32,849 nucleotides of DNA from Erysipelotrichaceae bacterium (GTDB lineage Bacteria; Bacillota_I; Bacilli_A; Erysipelotrichales; Erysipelotrichaceae), in the NCBI GenBank assembly GCA_015058845.1, contig SVBO01000011.1, positions 1 to 32,849 of the forward strand, written 5' to 3'. This document shows positions 32,543 through 32,849 of this stretch, piece by piece. A program made the position numbers and the translations under genes. Within the stretch, counting starts at the first letter, position 1, and every line of letters starts with the position of its first letter. The notes under the pieces were generated by a model. That model saw only the letters and a list, made by a program, of their open reading frames with translations. It searched no databases and was not told where the DNA came from.

Positions 32543-32628
32543 ATATATAATGGGTGTAGAGGGGATGTGAGGGTTGGCTGGTATTGCGATAGTGGTGTGT
32601 AAGAGGGGAAATGGTAGGAGTTTGAAGG

Positions 32629-32664
32629 AAATTTAAAAAGTTTAAAATTTCTTTAAAAAAGTTA
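32629..32664 (+). promoter_or_regulatory. UP-like A/T tracts upstream of the rRNA promoter
   Basis: Alternating A and T runs directly in front of the -35 box, as in strong rRNA promoters. They also contain a 7-bp inverted repeat GAAATTT/AAATTTC. Confidence 0.5.
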
Positions 32665-32693
32665 TTGACAATTGAGGATAGGAGTGATATTAT
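32665..32693 (+). promoter_or_regulatory. rRNA operon promoter
   Basis: Consensus TTGACA (32665-32670), 17-base spacer ending in TGA, TATTAT (32688-32693). It is followed by an rRNA-type leader, so a 16S gene is expected just past the right edge. The 335 bases after trkH hold the trk terminator, this promoter and the leader only. Confidence 0.8.
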
Positions 32694-32728
32694 ATACAAG
32701 CTGTTGAGCTGATGAGCTCGCGGCGAAG

Positions 32729-32786
32729 GATCTTTGAAAACTAAACAGAAACAACGTCAATTCATCTAGCTATTAAATTAGCTAGA
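32729..32786 (+). promoter_or_regulatory. rRNA leader with boxA and boxB-like hairpin
   Basis: GATCTTTGAAAA (32729-32740) followed by CTAAAC is the typical Firmicute boxA region used for antitermination of rRNA transcripts. A perfect 8-bp hairpin follows, TCTAGCTA (32765-32772) and TAGCTAGA (32779-32786) with loop TTAAAT, in the position of boxB. The rRNA gene itself is not in the window. Confidence 0.75.
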
Positions 32787-32849
32787 AACAGACAAAGAGA
32801 GTAAGTAGAAATACGAACCTCGAACAGTAATTCAAAAAAGGAAAAAGCC

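Noticed and set aside
1-32849. CRISPR arrays, prophage or tRNA genes
   Set aside because: I saw no regularly spaced repeats, no phage structural or integrase genes, and no cloverleaf-like sequence with a CCA-proximal T-loop. A weak tRNA could be missed by eye.

Overview
The window looks like a piece of chromosome from a low-GC Bacillota (Firmicutes) bacterium. The evidence is AT-rich DNA, strong AGGAGG-type ribosome binding sites, sigma-A promoters, U-tailed terminators, and a typical Firmicute rRNA leader at the right edge. An anaerobic, amino-acid-using member of the Erysipelotrichales fits the gene content (Nfn-type transhydrogenase, beta-eliminating lyase, alanine/glycine symporter, 2,4-diaminopentanoate dehydrogenase-like enzyme), but that placement is an inference.

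Layout. 1-3060: an oxidoreductase of the 2,4-diaminopentanoate dehydrogenase type, a convergent EamA/DMT transporter and a small unknown protein. 3061-7330: a horizontally acquired-looking Type III restriction-modification island (winged-helix regulator, Mod, Res) with a large inverted repeat beside its promoter and a hairpin between regulator and mod. 7334-8944: an IS1595-like transposase. 8945-10529: elongation factor P and an SDR dehydrogenase. 10713-11813: a two-TM membrane protein with PASTA-like repeats, low in GATC like the island. 12128-15180: a divergent pair, a methionine gamma-lyase-family PLP enzyme and an AGCS symporter with an extra C-terminal domain that resembles an Sm fold. 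15238-17709: a MarR regulator with twin operators and its ABC exporter. 17795-20049: the two subunits of an Nfn-like flavoprotein complex. 20154-21958: an M29 aminopeptidase diverging from a small Sel1-repeat protein. 22191-24639: a divergent tryptophanase/tyrosine phenol-lyase relative with three altered active-site positions, facing a LysR regulator. 24738-29541: prepilin peptidase, a lipoprotein with LD-carboxypeptidase, a YfcE-like phosphodiesterase and a DUF2974 hydrolase. 29686-32514: trkA-trkH potassium uptake. 32629-32849: UP element, promoter and boxA/boxB leader of an rRNA operon whose 16S gene must start just beyond the window.

The most striking pattern is not a gene. The core genes are packed with the tetramer GATC: I counted 19 in 720 bp of the ABC exporter gene against 8 in the 3,675 bp of mod plus res. 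Synonymous codons shift so that Ile ATC follows a G-ending codon (CTG-ATC, ACG-ATC, TCG-ATC, GCG-ATC) even where the gene otherwise avoids those G-ending codons. This separates resident from acquired DNA and suggests a genome-wide functional or mutational role for GATC.
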